Assembly (NCBI GenBank): GCA_027563935.2
Contig: CM050450.1
Span: forward strand, 5,997,957-6,061,956
Length of the DNA stretch: 64,000 nt
Source: Costus lasius
Taxonomy: Eukaryota; Streptophyta; Magnoliopsida; Zingiberales; Costaceae
Direction: 5' to 3'
Shown: piece by piece, positions 9,991-22,679 of the stretch
Layout: each line of letters opens with the position of its first letter
Position numbering within the stretch: the stretch's first letter is position 1
Notes under the pieces: model-generated
Databases searched by the model: none
What the model saw: only the letters and a program-made list of their open reading frames with translations
Told to the model about the DNA's origin: nothing
Translations under genes and position numbers: made by a program

Positions 9991-12480
9991 AAATCATCGT
10001 ACATTAACGAACAGTGACAATTTGAATAATAAATTTATAGAAAACTTCCACACATCCCTAGAAGATATTATTGAAATCTTTTTTCTTATGAGATTTTACC
10101 GCTCATTGCAAAAAATATGTTTGCTCAACATCGAAAAATAAGTTTTGATTTGGATCACTTGCGTAACACATACAACCCTCGATAAAAACAATAGCCTTTT
10201 GCTAACACGCACAAATTAGATTTTAGGGACAAAAATTTTAGACAAACACAGATGTGCTTATAGTCGACAGTGATCAGATTACCAGAACTTGTCAATGTTC
10301 AGAAGCTCGGCTCAAGTTCTTCCGGTACCAATCTTCTGTCTGCCCCAAATTTAAGCAGTGAACTCAGAGTTCACTGCACATGCAGATCATGCATCAATTG
10401 CTCGCAGCCATTGGCGGCAATTTGGCGGTACTGCAAATAATTGAGGGGAGAAAAATTTTGAGGATGGCTCTCTCCGAAATGGTTTCTTCTGATTCAGATT
10501 AAATTCCAGGCCTCGTGATTCCACAGCAGTGGAAGGGAGGGGCAGACAGCAGCCTGTCCCCATGTGTTGGAATGTGAACAGGAGGAAAGCATAATACTGT
10601 TTTCAATTAAGGGGGAGAAGAGTGTGTGTCCCCTGGAATAGGTCAAATTAGACAACAGTGGTAGCATTCTTCTACTCTTCTTAAATTGTCCTTGGACAAG
10701 GCACAGAGAAATAGAAGATAGCATTAGTTTCAACTGTTTCAATGGGTCCCATCATTTTAATCAGAGAAGAACCCCATATTGCAATTTATCAACGCAAAAA
10801 TATTCGGGTCAGGTTCGGATTATACGATAAGGTATTCGACTTAATGATTTGGATATCGAGCTCCGAGAGAACTCATATTGTCCCTAGCGCTAACAACTTC
10901 TCCTACTAAGATTTATTATTGACTATATACTTTATCAATAATGTGACTTTTTCAAATAATTTTTTGTAGATATGTGATTGATAATATTTATGTTTTTGAT
11001 AAAAATACAACTTCAAATTTGCCCTTAAAGTTATTAGGATAATATATCTTGTTTCTTGTATATAGCATGCAAAATGTCAAGTTAAACCCTATATTTATTA
11101 TCAACTTATCCAAGTTCTCTAATTGGGCATATTTTAAAGATATTAATTACTTTAAAATTTATATTAAATTTGTAAAAATTATAAAATATATCCGCTAATT
11201 AAATTTAGAACAAGTCGCATAGGTCAGTGTAAAATGGACATTTATTCTTGAATGCTTCAAATATTTTGAAGAATAAGAAATTCTTAATAATTGAAAAATC
11301 GATTTACCATCCAAATGTCAACTGGATATACACAGTAATTTAGCTAATTAAATATTTTTAATTGTGTTTTTAAATTAAGCAAGTTAATTGTAAAAGTTTT
11401 AGTACAAATGTGCTGAATTGTCAAAAAAGTTCATAATTAAGACTAATATTTCAATGGAACCCTCTAGTTTCTCAATTCTTTTTTTTTCTTGAAGGCATAT
11501 CTAAAAAATTGTTTAAATATTATTATTATTATATATACATAATTTTGCTTAAATAGTCCATATATACTATGCTGAAGATGAAAAAAAATTTAAAATACTA
11601 TTTTCTTCAAAGTGTTTGAGCATTATTTGATATTTGCTACATTAATAAATTTTTTTACACATAATTATTTATTTTTCACTTAAATATGCATAAAAAATTG
11701 AAATAAGTCATATAAAAAATGTATATTTTTATAATTTAAATTTTTTATATTCACATGAAGTGTGTTTTCCATTATCTATAATTTATATAAATTAAATAAT
11801 TATGTTCATCTTGAAAAAAGATAATTTTTGAATTATATTAAAGGGGGCTCATGCTAGTGGCAGAGCCACATGTACCCTAGTGTGGGCAAATGCCCCCACT
11901 TATTTTCTCAAAGTTATTAAACATTATATTCGCTATATTATACGTATAAAAATTATAATTTACCCCAAAAAAATTTTTTTAATCATTATAATATTACTCC
12001 TTATAACTATTGCCTTCATATATCTTCTTTCAGGCCCTAGATCTGGGGCCGGCTCATACCAACTCACTTTCTTAGCCAAAAGTGGGATAGATTGAATATT
12101 CAAATAACATCTTTTTATACTTAGTTAGCACAAATATCAGAGTTGTGAATATACTAAAACTTCATCTAAAAGCGTAATATCCAATAATATTTTTTTAAAA
12201 AAATAAAATTTTAAATAAAAAATTTATTAAAAATGTTTATACTAACTTTGAAGCGGCTAAAGAGATATGAGTGCAACTGATAAGAATATTAGTTATTGAT
12301 AATAAAATATTAAAATTGAGTTCGATGTTCATAATTTAAGCCCTAAATAATATTTATAATAATATAATAATACTTCTTACCTCCTCCTCCTTACTAGTAT
12401 ATTTATTTATCCTTCTATTCCTAAATTATTATTATTATTTATATTAAAAAATGACAATAATATGAAAGGGGAGGCAAGAA
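9990..12480. other. AT-rich non-genic region
   Basis: No gene seen. About 10500-10745 is somewhat less AT-rich but carries no recognisable product. At about 11850-12060 fragments such as GTGGCAGAGCCACATG and CTGGGGCCGGCTC look like eroded transposon ends, though no matching terminal repeat or target duplication could be fixed. Confidence 0.3.
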
Positions 12481-14560
12481 ATGCTCGGAAATCAAAGTGG
12501 TGGCATGGGGATGGGCGTCTGCTTCTGTTCTTCTCGCCCTCTTTTCTTGAGTACTTTGGCTCTCACTTGTCTTGCTAAAATTCGACAGGAACAGCAACAC
12601 CAAAACAAGGGAGACGTCAATGTTTCTTTTATGATTCCGATGCCCTCATGTTCCATGCCATTTGCCCACTTTACATTTGGATGCATCTCATCTCACATTT
12701 TATTAATTTTTTATACTCAAAATAGAACAAAAATGACAAATATAACTAAGACGGATTAGTTCATCTCGCTTTCAATTCTATCTCAGCAACTTTTTAGGTT
12801 TGAACTGTGTATTGTGTTGTGCAGGCGAATTTCATGGAGTTCCCTTTGACCGTGAAAAATCCTTTTTTAACTCCAGAAACACGTCTCAACTTGGGAACCT
12901 AATCTGATGTAATTAAAAAGACGAGATTTTGCAGGAGTTTAAGATCTTAAATAGCCAAAATTTGGACAAACATAAGTCAACCAATTGAAAGAACACATAT
13001 ATTTGTGGTTTGTGATAAATCATGTGTCAACTACTGAACATAATGTTTGAAGATCCGAAGGAATTTTCACAAGTTGCCTCTGATCATACATCTGAATGGT
13101 GAAGTGAAGACTCTGGGGGCAGCAGAACAGGAATAGGTTATTAATGCGCACAGTGCAAGCAGTAGAGGACAAAAAGAAGGTATGAAGTTTGTGTCAGGTC
13201 ATTTTTATGGTCATACACTGCTTCCACTGTTCACTCCATACACTGAGTCTGCCATGGATACATTGTGCTTGATATGACTTGTCGAAAAGCCTTCTTTTGA
13301 CTGCTCTCCATCCTCCCTCTCTCTCTCTAATCTCAGATGCATTTATGAACTGTTCAATTCCACTGCATCATATTTTATATTATTATGATTCTATTTTTTT
13401 TCTGCTCTCTCTCTAGTCCTTAAAGCTATAGCTAATCATTTGAGCTGAATATTTGATAGTATATGTTCCATCCATCAGCCAACACAAAGCAAAAAAAAGA
13501 GCATATCATATCCTATCCCCCCAAAAAAGCTGAGCCCTTGCAGTGCTTAGAAAAGCCTTTCAGTTAACTGAGGATTATATATACTTATCAGATCACTAAG
13601 ATTTTCTGCAGGTTTGATCTTGTTATAGATAGATGCATCAACTGCATGCTCTGCAGCGGAAAGACAAGAGAGAGAGAGAGAGAGAGAGAGAAAGAAATAG
13701 AGCTCCATCTTGTTGACTGATGATCGCTTAAGGGAATAAAGAATAAAGAGAATTAAAGGAGAAAGAAAACATACACCACCTGTGTGCTGCACTTTAGCCC
13801 TTCTAGCTTCTAAAGCACACCAGGAACAGCAAAAAGGGTAGGGATTCTAAATTCTTTGTGTGGCTAAAGCACAGAAGGTGGAGGAGGAAAAAGGCTAATG
13901 TAATGCTTAAACTATACTGTAGATTATACTGTTTCTGGCAGAGCAACACTAGCGGGGAAAGGTCCTGTGCGTTCTAGGTTTTGTGGTTAATTAAGAACGA
14001 GTTCATTTAGTTAATCAGAACTGTAGTTTTTAGCCTATATATATCTGTGTGTGTTATTGGATCAAAGAGATCAAGAAAATAAACCAGAGAGACAAAACAT
14101 TTACTGTTCTAATCAATGATAACAAAGAACAAAAAGGAAACTGTTCGTCACCTAAAAAGTAAGCTGCATTGTACTGCATGCCACTGTCTTTTACTACCTT
14201 ATACAATTAAATAAAAAAATGTTGTTTGAATCTGAAGAAATTTTTTTAAAATAACTGCATTAATGTGGAACATGATAAAGAAAATAGATTAAACCAACAA
14301 GTATTAGTTTGCGCATTCTTCAGGTCAGTATATTGTATGAAAATATCAATTTGTTTTTGGATTATAGTAGTTTAATCTCATGAAATGCCGAAAAAAAATG
14401 ATGTATGCAGTTTCAAGCACACTTGATTAATCCTGAATTTTCTTTTAGTTTTTTTACTTTGCCATTTGTTTCCGGGAATCTGATCATGCGTGCTCAGAGA
14501 ACTCAGAAAATGATCTCCTTAATTCCATGCATGGATAAAAGCAGCAGCAAATTGATCAGC
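12480..14560. other. non-genic region downstream of the WIP gene
   Basis: No coding exon recognised. It contains a GA microsatellite at 13667-13692, CT-rich patches near 13316-13330 and AT-rich spacers. Any 3' UTR of the minus-strand WIP gene would lie just below 14818. Confidence 0.3.
13667..13692. repeat. (GA)n microsatellite
   Basis: Uninterrupted run of about 12-13 GA units, followed by AAGAAATAG. Confidence 0.9.
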
Positions 14561-14817
14561 AAATTAAACCAAGCATTTTAGTTCCATATCCAAATCGATG
14601 CACTCATAAGAGTAGCCTCCATCGACTAAATTTACAAAAGACAGCCTACAGATTTGTTCTATATATATAAGAGAGTCGAGCATAATTAGTTCAGAATGAT
14701 CGCATGTATCAACCAAGAAGATGCATGGTAATTCCGCATGAACTAATACATGGAGAGACCATACCACTCTTGCCATCTACCACATCGCCATAATCATTTT
14801 ACTTTTCCCAGCCCAAA

Positions 14818-16589
14818 TTAATTGTGCCGCCGCGGCTGGTCGCTGTGGTCTTGCTCGATCTCCGACGAGGGATCGTCGTCCTCGTCGAAGCAGTCGATGC
14901 CGTAGGCGGCGTGGCCGCCGCCGAAGGCCTTGATGTGGTCTTTAAGGGAGCGCTTGTGCTTGAAGTCGGAGCCGCAGACGCAGTACCAGAGCTTGCCGCA
15001 GTTCTTCTCGTGCGTGCGCCAGTCGCCGCGCACGGCGAAGGCCTTGCCGCACTTGCGGCACATGAACGGCTTGATCCCGTGCTTCCGCTTGTAGTGCGTC
15101 TGCAGCGTGCGGAAGTCCTTCAGCGGCTTCGCCCGCGGGTGGTCGATGTGGTTCCGGCACCCTGGCGCGCAGCAGTAGCACGGCAGCCGCAGCATCGCCG
15201 TCGGCTGCGTCCCCCGCAGCGACTCCGGCCCCTTCCGGTACTGCGAACCGTGCCCCCACATATGCATCTGCGTACGCACACACACATATATATCCACCAG
15301 TAAATGGTGCAGTAATTGATTACTCTTCTATATTAATTAATTACAAAAGATACATTATTTAATCGCACAAGGAACATGTGCAGCTTGCCTTACTACTTCT
15401 CTTTTAGGTTTCTTACATAAGATCTCCATTCTCTACGACGATGAAGCTGGAAATTATATATCTTGATGTATTCTGAATTTGTAACTTTAGAACAAGTAGT
15501 ATAGAACTGTAACAAGTAAATGAAGACTCGAAAATTTTAGACGTACACAAAAACAGTCATTTATATGTATGTACACACAGAGATGGATGAGGAAACTTTA
15601 GTCTTTTAGCTAGCCTGCACAATTTTAACAATTATATTTTTCTTTGAGAAATCATATCCACGTTTGTTGGTAGCATGAACTCAATAAGATCTCTACTGTA
15701 GGGCAAACTAGTATCCTATGGGAATGAGCGCCATAGAGGAAATAGGAACTATGAGTAATTTATTGCATACGCCAGGCAAGAGAAATTTAAAGAGAGAGAG
15801 AGAGAGGAACAATCAAATCAAATCAAATACAAGGTTTTTAAAATTTCATGCGGACTGATGTTAGGTCGTCAGAACTGTTGGGTGCAGAAAGAGAGAAGAA
15901 GAAGCTGAAGGAAGATGATGATGAAGAAGGAGAAGAAGTAGGAGAAGGAGAAAAAGAGGAAGAAGATTGTTCGATCGCATGTTGTTTAAGGAGGAGATAA
16001 TTGATTGATTGATTGATTAAACTCTATGTGCAAATATTCTTACTTGCATGTTGTTGTATCTGTTGAAGGTTTTGCAGCAAACAGGGCAGGAGAACTGCGT
16101 AGGGCCGATGAGGATCTGAGAAGGAGTGGGGATCCAATACTGGCCCCTTGTGAGCTTCCCGATGGCAGGCTGCCCCAGAGGAATTGCTTCATCTTCCTCT
16201 CCTGCTGCTGCTGCTGCTCCGTCTCCAGCTCCATCTTTGTCCTCGTTCACAGAAGTGGAGGAAACCCTGGAGATGAGATCAGCTTCGCTGAGACTCGGAA
16301 GCCCGATGTGAAGCGCCACGCTCACGGCCTCCTCTTCCTCCTCCTCCTCCTCCTCCGCCTCCTCCACCTCCTCCATGCTGATGTTGATGTTGATATTGTT
16401 GCTGCCGCTGCTGTTGTGCTCGCCGGCGGGTGCCTTGTAAGAAGGGCTGAGGCTGAGGAGGGGCAGCGCCTCCCGCACCGGGGGAGAGGGAGGCGCCACG
16501 TACTGGAAGGTGGAGGAGGTGGAGGGCAGCATGTAGCGGCCATGGCCGAAGTAGTAGCCCTTGAAGAAGTTGTGGTATGGGTCTCCCAT
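14818..16589 (-). CDS. WIP-family C2H2 zinc-finger transcription factor (WIP2/NTT-WIP4-WIP5-like)
   Basis: Two exons on the minus strand: 16589-16044 and 15267-14818, joined in phase 0 (CAA|GTAAGA donor, GTACGCAG|ATG acceptor; intron 776 bp), giving 331 aa. The family signature is plain: DPYHNFF near the start, REALPLLSL at 39-47, VALHIGLP at 91-98, the name-giving Trp-Ile-Pro at 152-154, then a first C2H2 finger with C168 and C171 in exon 1 and H184 and H188 in exon 2. The intron thus splits the finger at the position usual for WIP genes. The conserved C-terminal block with the remaining CCHC/CCHH fingers follows and ends in an acidic tail. WIP proteins are nuclear DNA-binding regulators of organ and tissue identity (transmitting tract, root initials, seed coat); the subgroup here is closest to NTT/WIP4/WIP5 by motif recall. 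A polyglutamate run (about 72-87) and a short polyalanine run are locally coded by GAG and GCA repeats. Confidence 0.93.
15795..15812. repeat. short (GA)n run in WIP intron
   Basis: About nine AG units inside the intron, next to a purine-rich GAAGAAG tract at about 15890-15965. Confidence 0.8.
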
Positions 16590-16639
16590 GGCTGGGCCTT
16601 GGATCTCCGATTCAATTTCTTTCCTCTATTAATATAGCG

Positions 16640-18040
16640 GAGGGTGAGAATGAGGAGAGAGATCTTGGGAATTGGAAGAACAAAAGACCTTTCTAGTTCA
16701 TTGAACTATGTGAACCATTTACGTGCCCTAAACAATAAAAAGAAGCCCTACACAGAAGAAAAATCAGAGAGAGAGCTAAAGCGCCTGTATGGATGTGTGT
16801 TACCTGTTGTGCTCAGGAAAGCTATATCTTGCCCACTGCAAGACTGCAACTGGGAGACTCATGTTGCTGTTGCTTTATTGATTTCTCTTTCATTTTTTTT
16901 ATTCAAATAAACTAGGCTATAATTAATGGATGGAGAAGAAGGGCCGGGCATGACAAAAAAAATTAGGGGTTTTTGGGGTAGGGGAGAAGCCTTAATTACT
17001 TTGGGATGGGGTGGTGCGGTTGCTGTCAATCCCGGCATTGGCTTCGGTAGGCACGCCTTTGGTCGGCATCGATCGTCTCGCGGTGGGCAGCAGCAGCAGC
17101 TCGAACTTGACCTAATAATCTTTAGCTCCCTCTTTGCCTCGTCGCTCCCCCCTGCGGCGCCCTTTCCTCCTCACTGTTCATACTTTCTCCCCCCTTCTTT
17201 TTGTTCTTTTCTTCATAGTTTATCATCTCTTGCACTTGTATTTGTATTTGTATAACGAGCCTTCCTTCTCATCTAATCATTAACGTTAGCATTAACACGC
17301 GAAAGTTATCGCCCTTGGTATCGAGTTGTATGATCAAACTCTCTACGTTTACGTCTTATACGAGAGGAGTCTCGGATGTATTCTCGAGTGCTCCTAATTC
17401 AACTCATACAAAAAGAATAAGGTTAACACTCTTTTGTTTTGCTGGAGAGGAAGAAAATTAGAAAACAAAGGAAAGAAAGGATAAAAAAAAAAAAATAGGG
17501 AGAAAAAAATAAGTCACATGAACTTCCCATAACTAAACTTATTTTCAGTGTGTCAAATTCAAATTTCTCCCTAATTTTGTCTGTGCTCGTTGACTTGCCT
17601 TATTTTGAACGTCTCTCGCTCGCACGAAGGAGAGGCGGCGAGGGCGAGAGAAGTGGGCGTAGATAGCGAGGGCAAGGGAAGTGGGCGGCAACATCGCAGC
17701 CGACGACAGCAGGCGCGGGGTGATGGGCAGGGCGAGGTCGCGAATGGGTGGGGGCTTCACCTTTTATTTTTTTTTCTCGTGCAACGCAACGTTCCTTTCT
17801 TTGTTTTCCCTCCAATTCGGATAGAAACAAAAAGGAGAAAAAATTACCCATTTTTTTCCCTCCAAATCAGTCTCCCCAACAAATTAGAAGAAAAATTAAA
17901 TTTATTTCTCTTCTCTTCACTTTCTCCCAAAAAAAAATATTGTTAGAATTTAAGTTACTGCACTTCTCTCTTATTTTCACATTTATCATGTTATTTGTTA
18001 TTTTCTAATTCCTATAGAAATAAAATAAATAAATCTTAAG
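16640..18040. other. upstream region of the WIP gene
   Basis: No gene accepted. A 109-codon frame at 16926-17255 has no family features and a low-complexity C-terminal half. 17590-17760 is a purine-rich GC patch (GGCGAGGGCGAG-type). The first ~1 kb is the likely promoter and 5' UTR region of the minus-strand WIP gene. Confidence 0.35.
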
Positions 18041-18049
18041 AGTGTATTT

Positions 18050-18520
18050 CCTTAGTGCTTTGTATATCAGAACGGAAAGAAACAGGATGGAAAAGAAAAT
18101 TAGAAAAGAAAGGAAAACGAGTGGAAGAGAAAAGAAAGATCACGTGATTGCCACGTGATTGATAAGCGTGTCCTGTATACCTGGGAGCGTCGATGCGAAC
18201 GGCTGGCGGCGGGCATGGATGGCAAAGACGGACGGTGAAGGCGGAGCGAGCGGCGAACGGCGAAGGCGGCTGTGGCAACGGCGAAGGCGAAGGTGAATGG
18301 AGGCTGCGACGAAGGCGAAGGCGAACGGCAGCTGCGGCGAGCGGCGACTGCGGATGGCGAAGGTGGAGCGAGCGTCTCGATTTCGTTGTCCGCCCGATTT
18401 GGGCGGAACGCGATTTGGCGGAAAACTGTTTTCCGTCCGTCCGTGCAGGTATACAAAGGAAAACTGTTTTCCTTTCTTTCCTTTACTTTTCCCCTCTTGT
18501 AAACACTGCGTAAAGGGAAA
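18050..18520. mobile_element. possible small transposon with purine-rich ends and GC-rich core
   Basis: The left end (about 18054-18125, GTGCTTTGTATATCAGAACGG then an AAAGGAAA-rich stretch) resembles the reverse complement of the right end (about 18445-18515, GCAGTGTTTACAAGAGGGG then an AAAGGAAAGAAAGG stretch). Between them lies a GC-rich core of degenerate GGCGAAGGCGAAC words that is open in several frames without any protein similarity. No target duplication could be fixed, so the class is uncertain. Confidence 0.35.
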
Positions 18521-18654
18521 AACATGAGAGAACAGATAGAAAGTTCGATTTTCACAATTTATTTGGACGAATGAATTTGGGAGGACAGAAAAAGGGGCGA
18601 ATACAGTGCGCTTTTTTGGTTTTGTTTGAATCGTGCAGAAAACCAATCCGCTCA

Positions 18655-18765
18655 CTAACACTCCCCCTCGATGCTCGCCCTGCGCCGACCTTCCCCTTGA
18701 TGCTCACCTTGCGTCCACACTCGCCTTGTGCCAACCTTCCCCTTGACCCTCGCCTTGTGTCTATT
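18655..18765. repeat. degenerate tandem repeat
   Basis: Three or four imperfect units of the form CTCGCCTTGTGCCAACCTTCC in a row, period roughly 30 bp with variation. Confidence 0.5.
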
Positions 18766-18769
18766 TTTC

Positions 18770-19336
18770 CTCTCTTTGATTTTTTTTCTTCCTTTTTTAT
18801 TTTTCATTGATACCGAAATTATTTTTAATTCCTCATAGAGTAAGTATCTATCTTAGTACTCTCAATTAATAGTAGTACTCGTGGAAGAAGGAGAAGGGAG
18901 GACTAAAGTGAAATTAATCTATATCTCGTGTTGATAGTGAATTTCATTGAAAAATAATCAAACATTAATTTTTGTTCTAAACCATTTTATTTTTTTTTTT
19001 GATTTTTTTTATTAATTTATCACTAACAAAACGTCTTGTTCACCATCAAAGGAATTAATTACTAACATTTTTTAAATATATTTTATATTCACCCAGAAGA
19101 ACATTTAAATTTAAATAGTATAATTAAATGTATATAATTTATTATTTGTATGTTATTTGGTCAAAAGTTGATAATAAATTGTTTCAAAATATTATTTTTA
19201 TCTATATTATATTGCACTTATAATAACTTGTAATACCTTTACACATCATTTGATTAATGTTTTATGTTATGCCAACTCATTTGCCTTATGCTATAGTCAA
19301 TGCAATAGTTACCTTAGTCCTATCTTGAATAAATCC

Positions 19337-19385
<49 letters not shown>

Positions 19386-19900
19386 TTATAATTATAATAT
19401 GTTAAGCTTAATTAAATATTTGTAAAAACTATTATAATTTTTTTATAAAATTTTTTAAATTAATTTAATAAAAGTTGAATTAGTTCAACTGGCAAGGACT
19501 ATTGATTTTTTTTAATAATTAAGAACAAATGTACTCTTATTTACATTAAATATAAATATATTATTTAGTAATTAAGTCTAGTAAAATTGGTTGAACATAT
19601 AAGAGTAATAGTTAATTATTAATTATAAATTTAATAATTATAATTTAATTACAATATATGAATTTAATATGCATTAAATTAACATTTATTCTCAAAATGT
19701 GAGTCCCACAGGCACGATAATTTACAAAAAGGCACCGCATGTATACCTAATTATTATGCACGAATGCAAGGGGAAGGGGAAGATATGATCATAAATGGTA
19801 ATATTGCCAAATTATTATTTTTGCTTTTTTTTATATATTCTAAAGAGTAAATGGTAATGTTGCCACCTGAGATATGTATGCCTCCTTTTAATTAATTTTT
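18770..19900. other. AT-rich non-genic region
   Basis: No gene seen. Very AT-rich, with a (TA)n microsatellite at 19340-19382. Confidence 0.5.
19340..19382. repeat. (TA)n microsatellite
   Basis: Uninterrupted TA dinucleotide run of about 21 units. Confidence 0.9.
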
Positions 19901-22266
19901 ATCTCGTACCAGTTATTTACAACTCGGACGCCGGACACACTTTGAGCGGCACGCTCTGAAAGCAGAGCATTTACTCTGTAACTGATTACAATAATTCTCG
20001 CCTTTCCCGCTGGCTTTCTGTAGCGTAACAGGAGCCACTGAATTCAACTGTTCCTTCTCCAATTCTCGCCACGCTACTCGGCACAGTGTTGCTGTGATGA
20101 ATCTCATCGCAATTATGCTCAATTGAGCTTAATTCCGGCTTCTAATGGCTTCTTCTTGTGTTTGCATAGCTGTAATGGCGGTGGAGCCCGTGAAACAGGA
20201 GAAGGGATACTTAGTTTCTTCTTTTGATGCTTTGTTTGCGCGTAAGCCAGTGAGGAGCGGCGAAAACAGGCCCCCGCCCAGGAGCAGAGGCCCACCAGCA
20301 CAGTGCTGCTGCTGCAATGGCAGCCGAGACACGCCCGAGCCGGCACTGTTAGCGAGCACAGCCGCCACTAAATGCGAACAGTTGTTATGCTCTCCAGCAC
20401 TACAGGATCCAGAGCAGCAGCACATGAAGCGGATGGGGCTCCACCGCCACCTCCGGCCGACAAAGGGTGTTCAAGGTATGAGCAAGGTTAGCTGCCATAG
20501 TGGCGGCATTGAATTAGGCCAGTGGGGAGAGAGCAAGGGACGGGGAGCTTGCGCCACGGTACCTTTCCTTGCCATTAAAGATCAAATGTGCGTGGCGGGT
20601 GGCTGGAGTGAAAAGGAGATATACCAGGGAACATCGAGCTGTGCCCTCTCTCCGTGACCTAATTCGATGGAGGACAGCCTTTAATTAGGGGTAAAGCTGA
20701 ATCCCTCCCGTCCTTTAGCCTCTGTCTTTTAGTTCCTTTGACGGGGTGGCGTGTCAATGATTAGACTAGCTTGACTTGCTTGCCCTGCTCAGCATCAAGG
20801 ATTTAATGTTGAATTTGTCTGGTTTTTGTAGGTAAAGTGAGGAAGTAAGTCAGTGAATTGGGATTAGGGTTTTTCAGTGTGGCTTGATTAGGGCAAATAG
20901 CTTGTAGTTTTCATCGGAAAAGAGTTTTGATGCTGATAGAAGTTAATTGGGCTGAGTTTTTCTTCCTGTTTCATTACAAATTCATAGATTGCTTCTTGTT
21001 CTTCACATATTGTAGAAATTCAGTCAATAATGCTTGTTTCTTGTCCTTTTGTTCTTGAACTCTAAGCTGAAAATTGAGGTGTATCTTCCTTGCTCTCTTA
21101 GTGTTGGTTTCTGACTCCTTGCTTAGGGCAGAATGAAGCTTACAATACACACATTTGGACACAGCTCACATAAAAATTCAGGCAACAAGTTCTTAAGGTC
21201 CCTATATATGTGATACATAAACCCTAATGTTCTGATATTGTTCTGATATTGTTCAGATATGGGTCAAAGGCCTCACATGTCAAGCTCAGGATATACACCC
21301 TTTATTCTGAAGAAAAGAAATGGAAGTTATTGACTCTGAGCACATTAACAGTTCAGCTTTGAAGTATCACAATGACAGGACACTGAAACTGATTGCTCAT
21401 CATCCCCTTGCCCTAACATTCCTATGAAAGGCCTTTCTGTTCCTGAGCCCCAATTCAATGCTCCAAAACTCTAAACAGCAAGAGAGCTTTCATGGCACAA
21501 CCAGCTACTTGCCTCCTGATAGCTACTCATCATTGCCTCCAGTGCTTGAGGATAGCAGGGCCTGCCTTGTCTCTGCGGAGTGGCACCATTCCTCCAATAA
21601 TAATGGAGGTGCCACTGCAGAAGGGGTGGGCTGAAGTGTGAAAAAGGTTGTGAGATTAGATTGGGGAGATTGCAAGACCTTTTTCTGCATTAAATTGACA
21701 CACCACAGCTCGGACTGTCGCCTTCAAGTTCTTGAGAGCCTCATTCATTCATCAGTTTGGCCTAAATGCTTTCTGCTCTCGTTGAGAGAGATCTTGCACT
21801 GTCAAATGCTGCAAATGATCTGCAACATCGCTGCCAAATCAGGGCTGAAAGCAAAGTCAGTGAGCTGTGTGTGGCAGGCAGTGCAAGGGCTAGGCTATGA
21901 ACATTCCATCTGCATCATTTGATCTGCGATCTTGAGATTTATTGCACGATACAACCAAACCTACTCAGCTGCACTCAAGATAGCCTTCAGTACCTGCATC
22001 AACACTGCAGTTGACTTCGCAGCCAAGAGGATCTCTATCCTTGCACAATGAGGTCAGCTAGATTGCATTAGCAGTGAGGATCCAAGAATATTCCGCATTG
22101 AAAGTCTAGTTCTTGTGTGTACAGAAGTATTAAAGGATCACTGTTCCTTCTGATTTTATAATGATTTATCATATACGAAGTGATGCTGGATCTTGATGAT
22201 AGCATGTCCGTGGAACCCGGCAAAAGAAAGCTGCACCAGTTCACAAGTCTTTTCTTATGTGGATGG
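19900..22266. other. region with unassigned open frames
   Basis: 19910-20660 is less AT-rich than its surroundings and has a 170-codon plus-strand frame (20145-20657) overlapped by a 98-codon minus-strand frame. Neither shows a domain, signal peptide, or repeats of a known family, and the Cys and Pro clusters come from GC-rich triplet runs. A 94-codon frame at 21638-21922 is equally featureless. I do not recognise a gene; an untranslated transcript cannot be excluded. Confidence 0.25.
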
Positions 22267-22275
22267 ATCTAAAAG

Positions 22276-22668
22276 AGAAAAAATTTATAAGGGACCGGGT
22301 CATTTAAAAATTTCTAAGTGGATGGGTTTAATTTTTGCCCATTTAATATTTTTTTTTTAAATTTTTTTTAGAAATAATGTACCCTGTAAGCTTTTTAATG
22401 ATATCAAATTTAGAATATTTTACATCACGTATACGTATATAATTTTTTATACAAAATTATATTTTTTTATATAAGTAAATAGGTTTTTTTGTTTTATATA
22501 TAATATTAATTAGGGTATTATATACATATACTTGATATAAAATACTCTAAATTTGATACCATTAAAAAACTTAGAGAGTATATTATTTTTTAAAAAAATA
22601 TTTAAAAAAAAAATATTGGATGGGTAAAAATTAAGCCATCCGCTTAGGGTCGCTTAGAAATTTTCTCC
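22276..22668. mobile_element. inverted-repeat MITE, probably Mutator-like
   Basis: The left half (from about 22276 to beyond 22430) is the reverse complement of the right half (about 22510-22668) with moderate divergence, including a shared segment around TTTTTAATG[A/G]TATCAAATTTAGA. Termini are AGAAAAAATTTATAAG and, reversed, GGAGAAAATTTCTAAG. The flanks carry ATCTAAAAG at 22267-22275 and 22669-22677, a 9-bp duplication (8 bp if the shared G belongs to the element). Long terminal repeats plus a 9-bp duplication favour a Mutator-like origin. No coding capacity. Confidence 0.75.
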
Positions 22669-22679
22669 ATCTAAAAGCC

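Noticed and set aside
10494..10742. 82-codon minus-strand frame
   Set aside because: No known domain, no splice partners and no similarity to neighbouring genes.
11850..12060. Possible transposon ends (GTGGCAGAGCCACATG, GGGGCCGGCTC)
   Set aside because: No matching inverted or direct terminal repeat and no target duplication could be established.
14824..15303. 159-codon plus-strand frame opposite WIP exon 2
   Set aside because: It is the antisense shadow of a GC-rich zinc-finger exon; the minus strand carries clear C2H2 ligands and family motifs.
16026..16637. 203-codon plus-strand frame opposite WIP exon 1
   Set aside because: Antisense shadow with low-complexity Leu/Ala runs that arise from the Glu and Ala codon repeats.
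16926..17255. 109-codon frame upstream of the WIP gene
   Set aside because: Low-complexity C-terminal half, no domain, and lies in the expected promoter region of the WIP gene.
22190..22215. Sequence resembling miR172 (GGATCTTGATGATAGCATG)
   Set aside because: It differs from the mature miRNA near its 3' end and no complementary star arm lies within a plausible hairpin distance.
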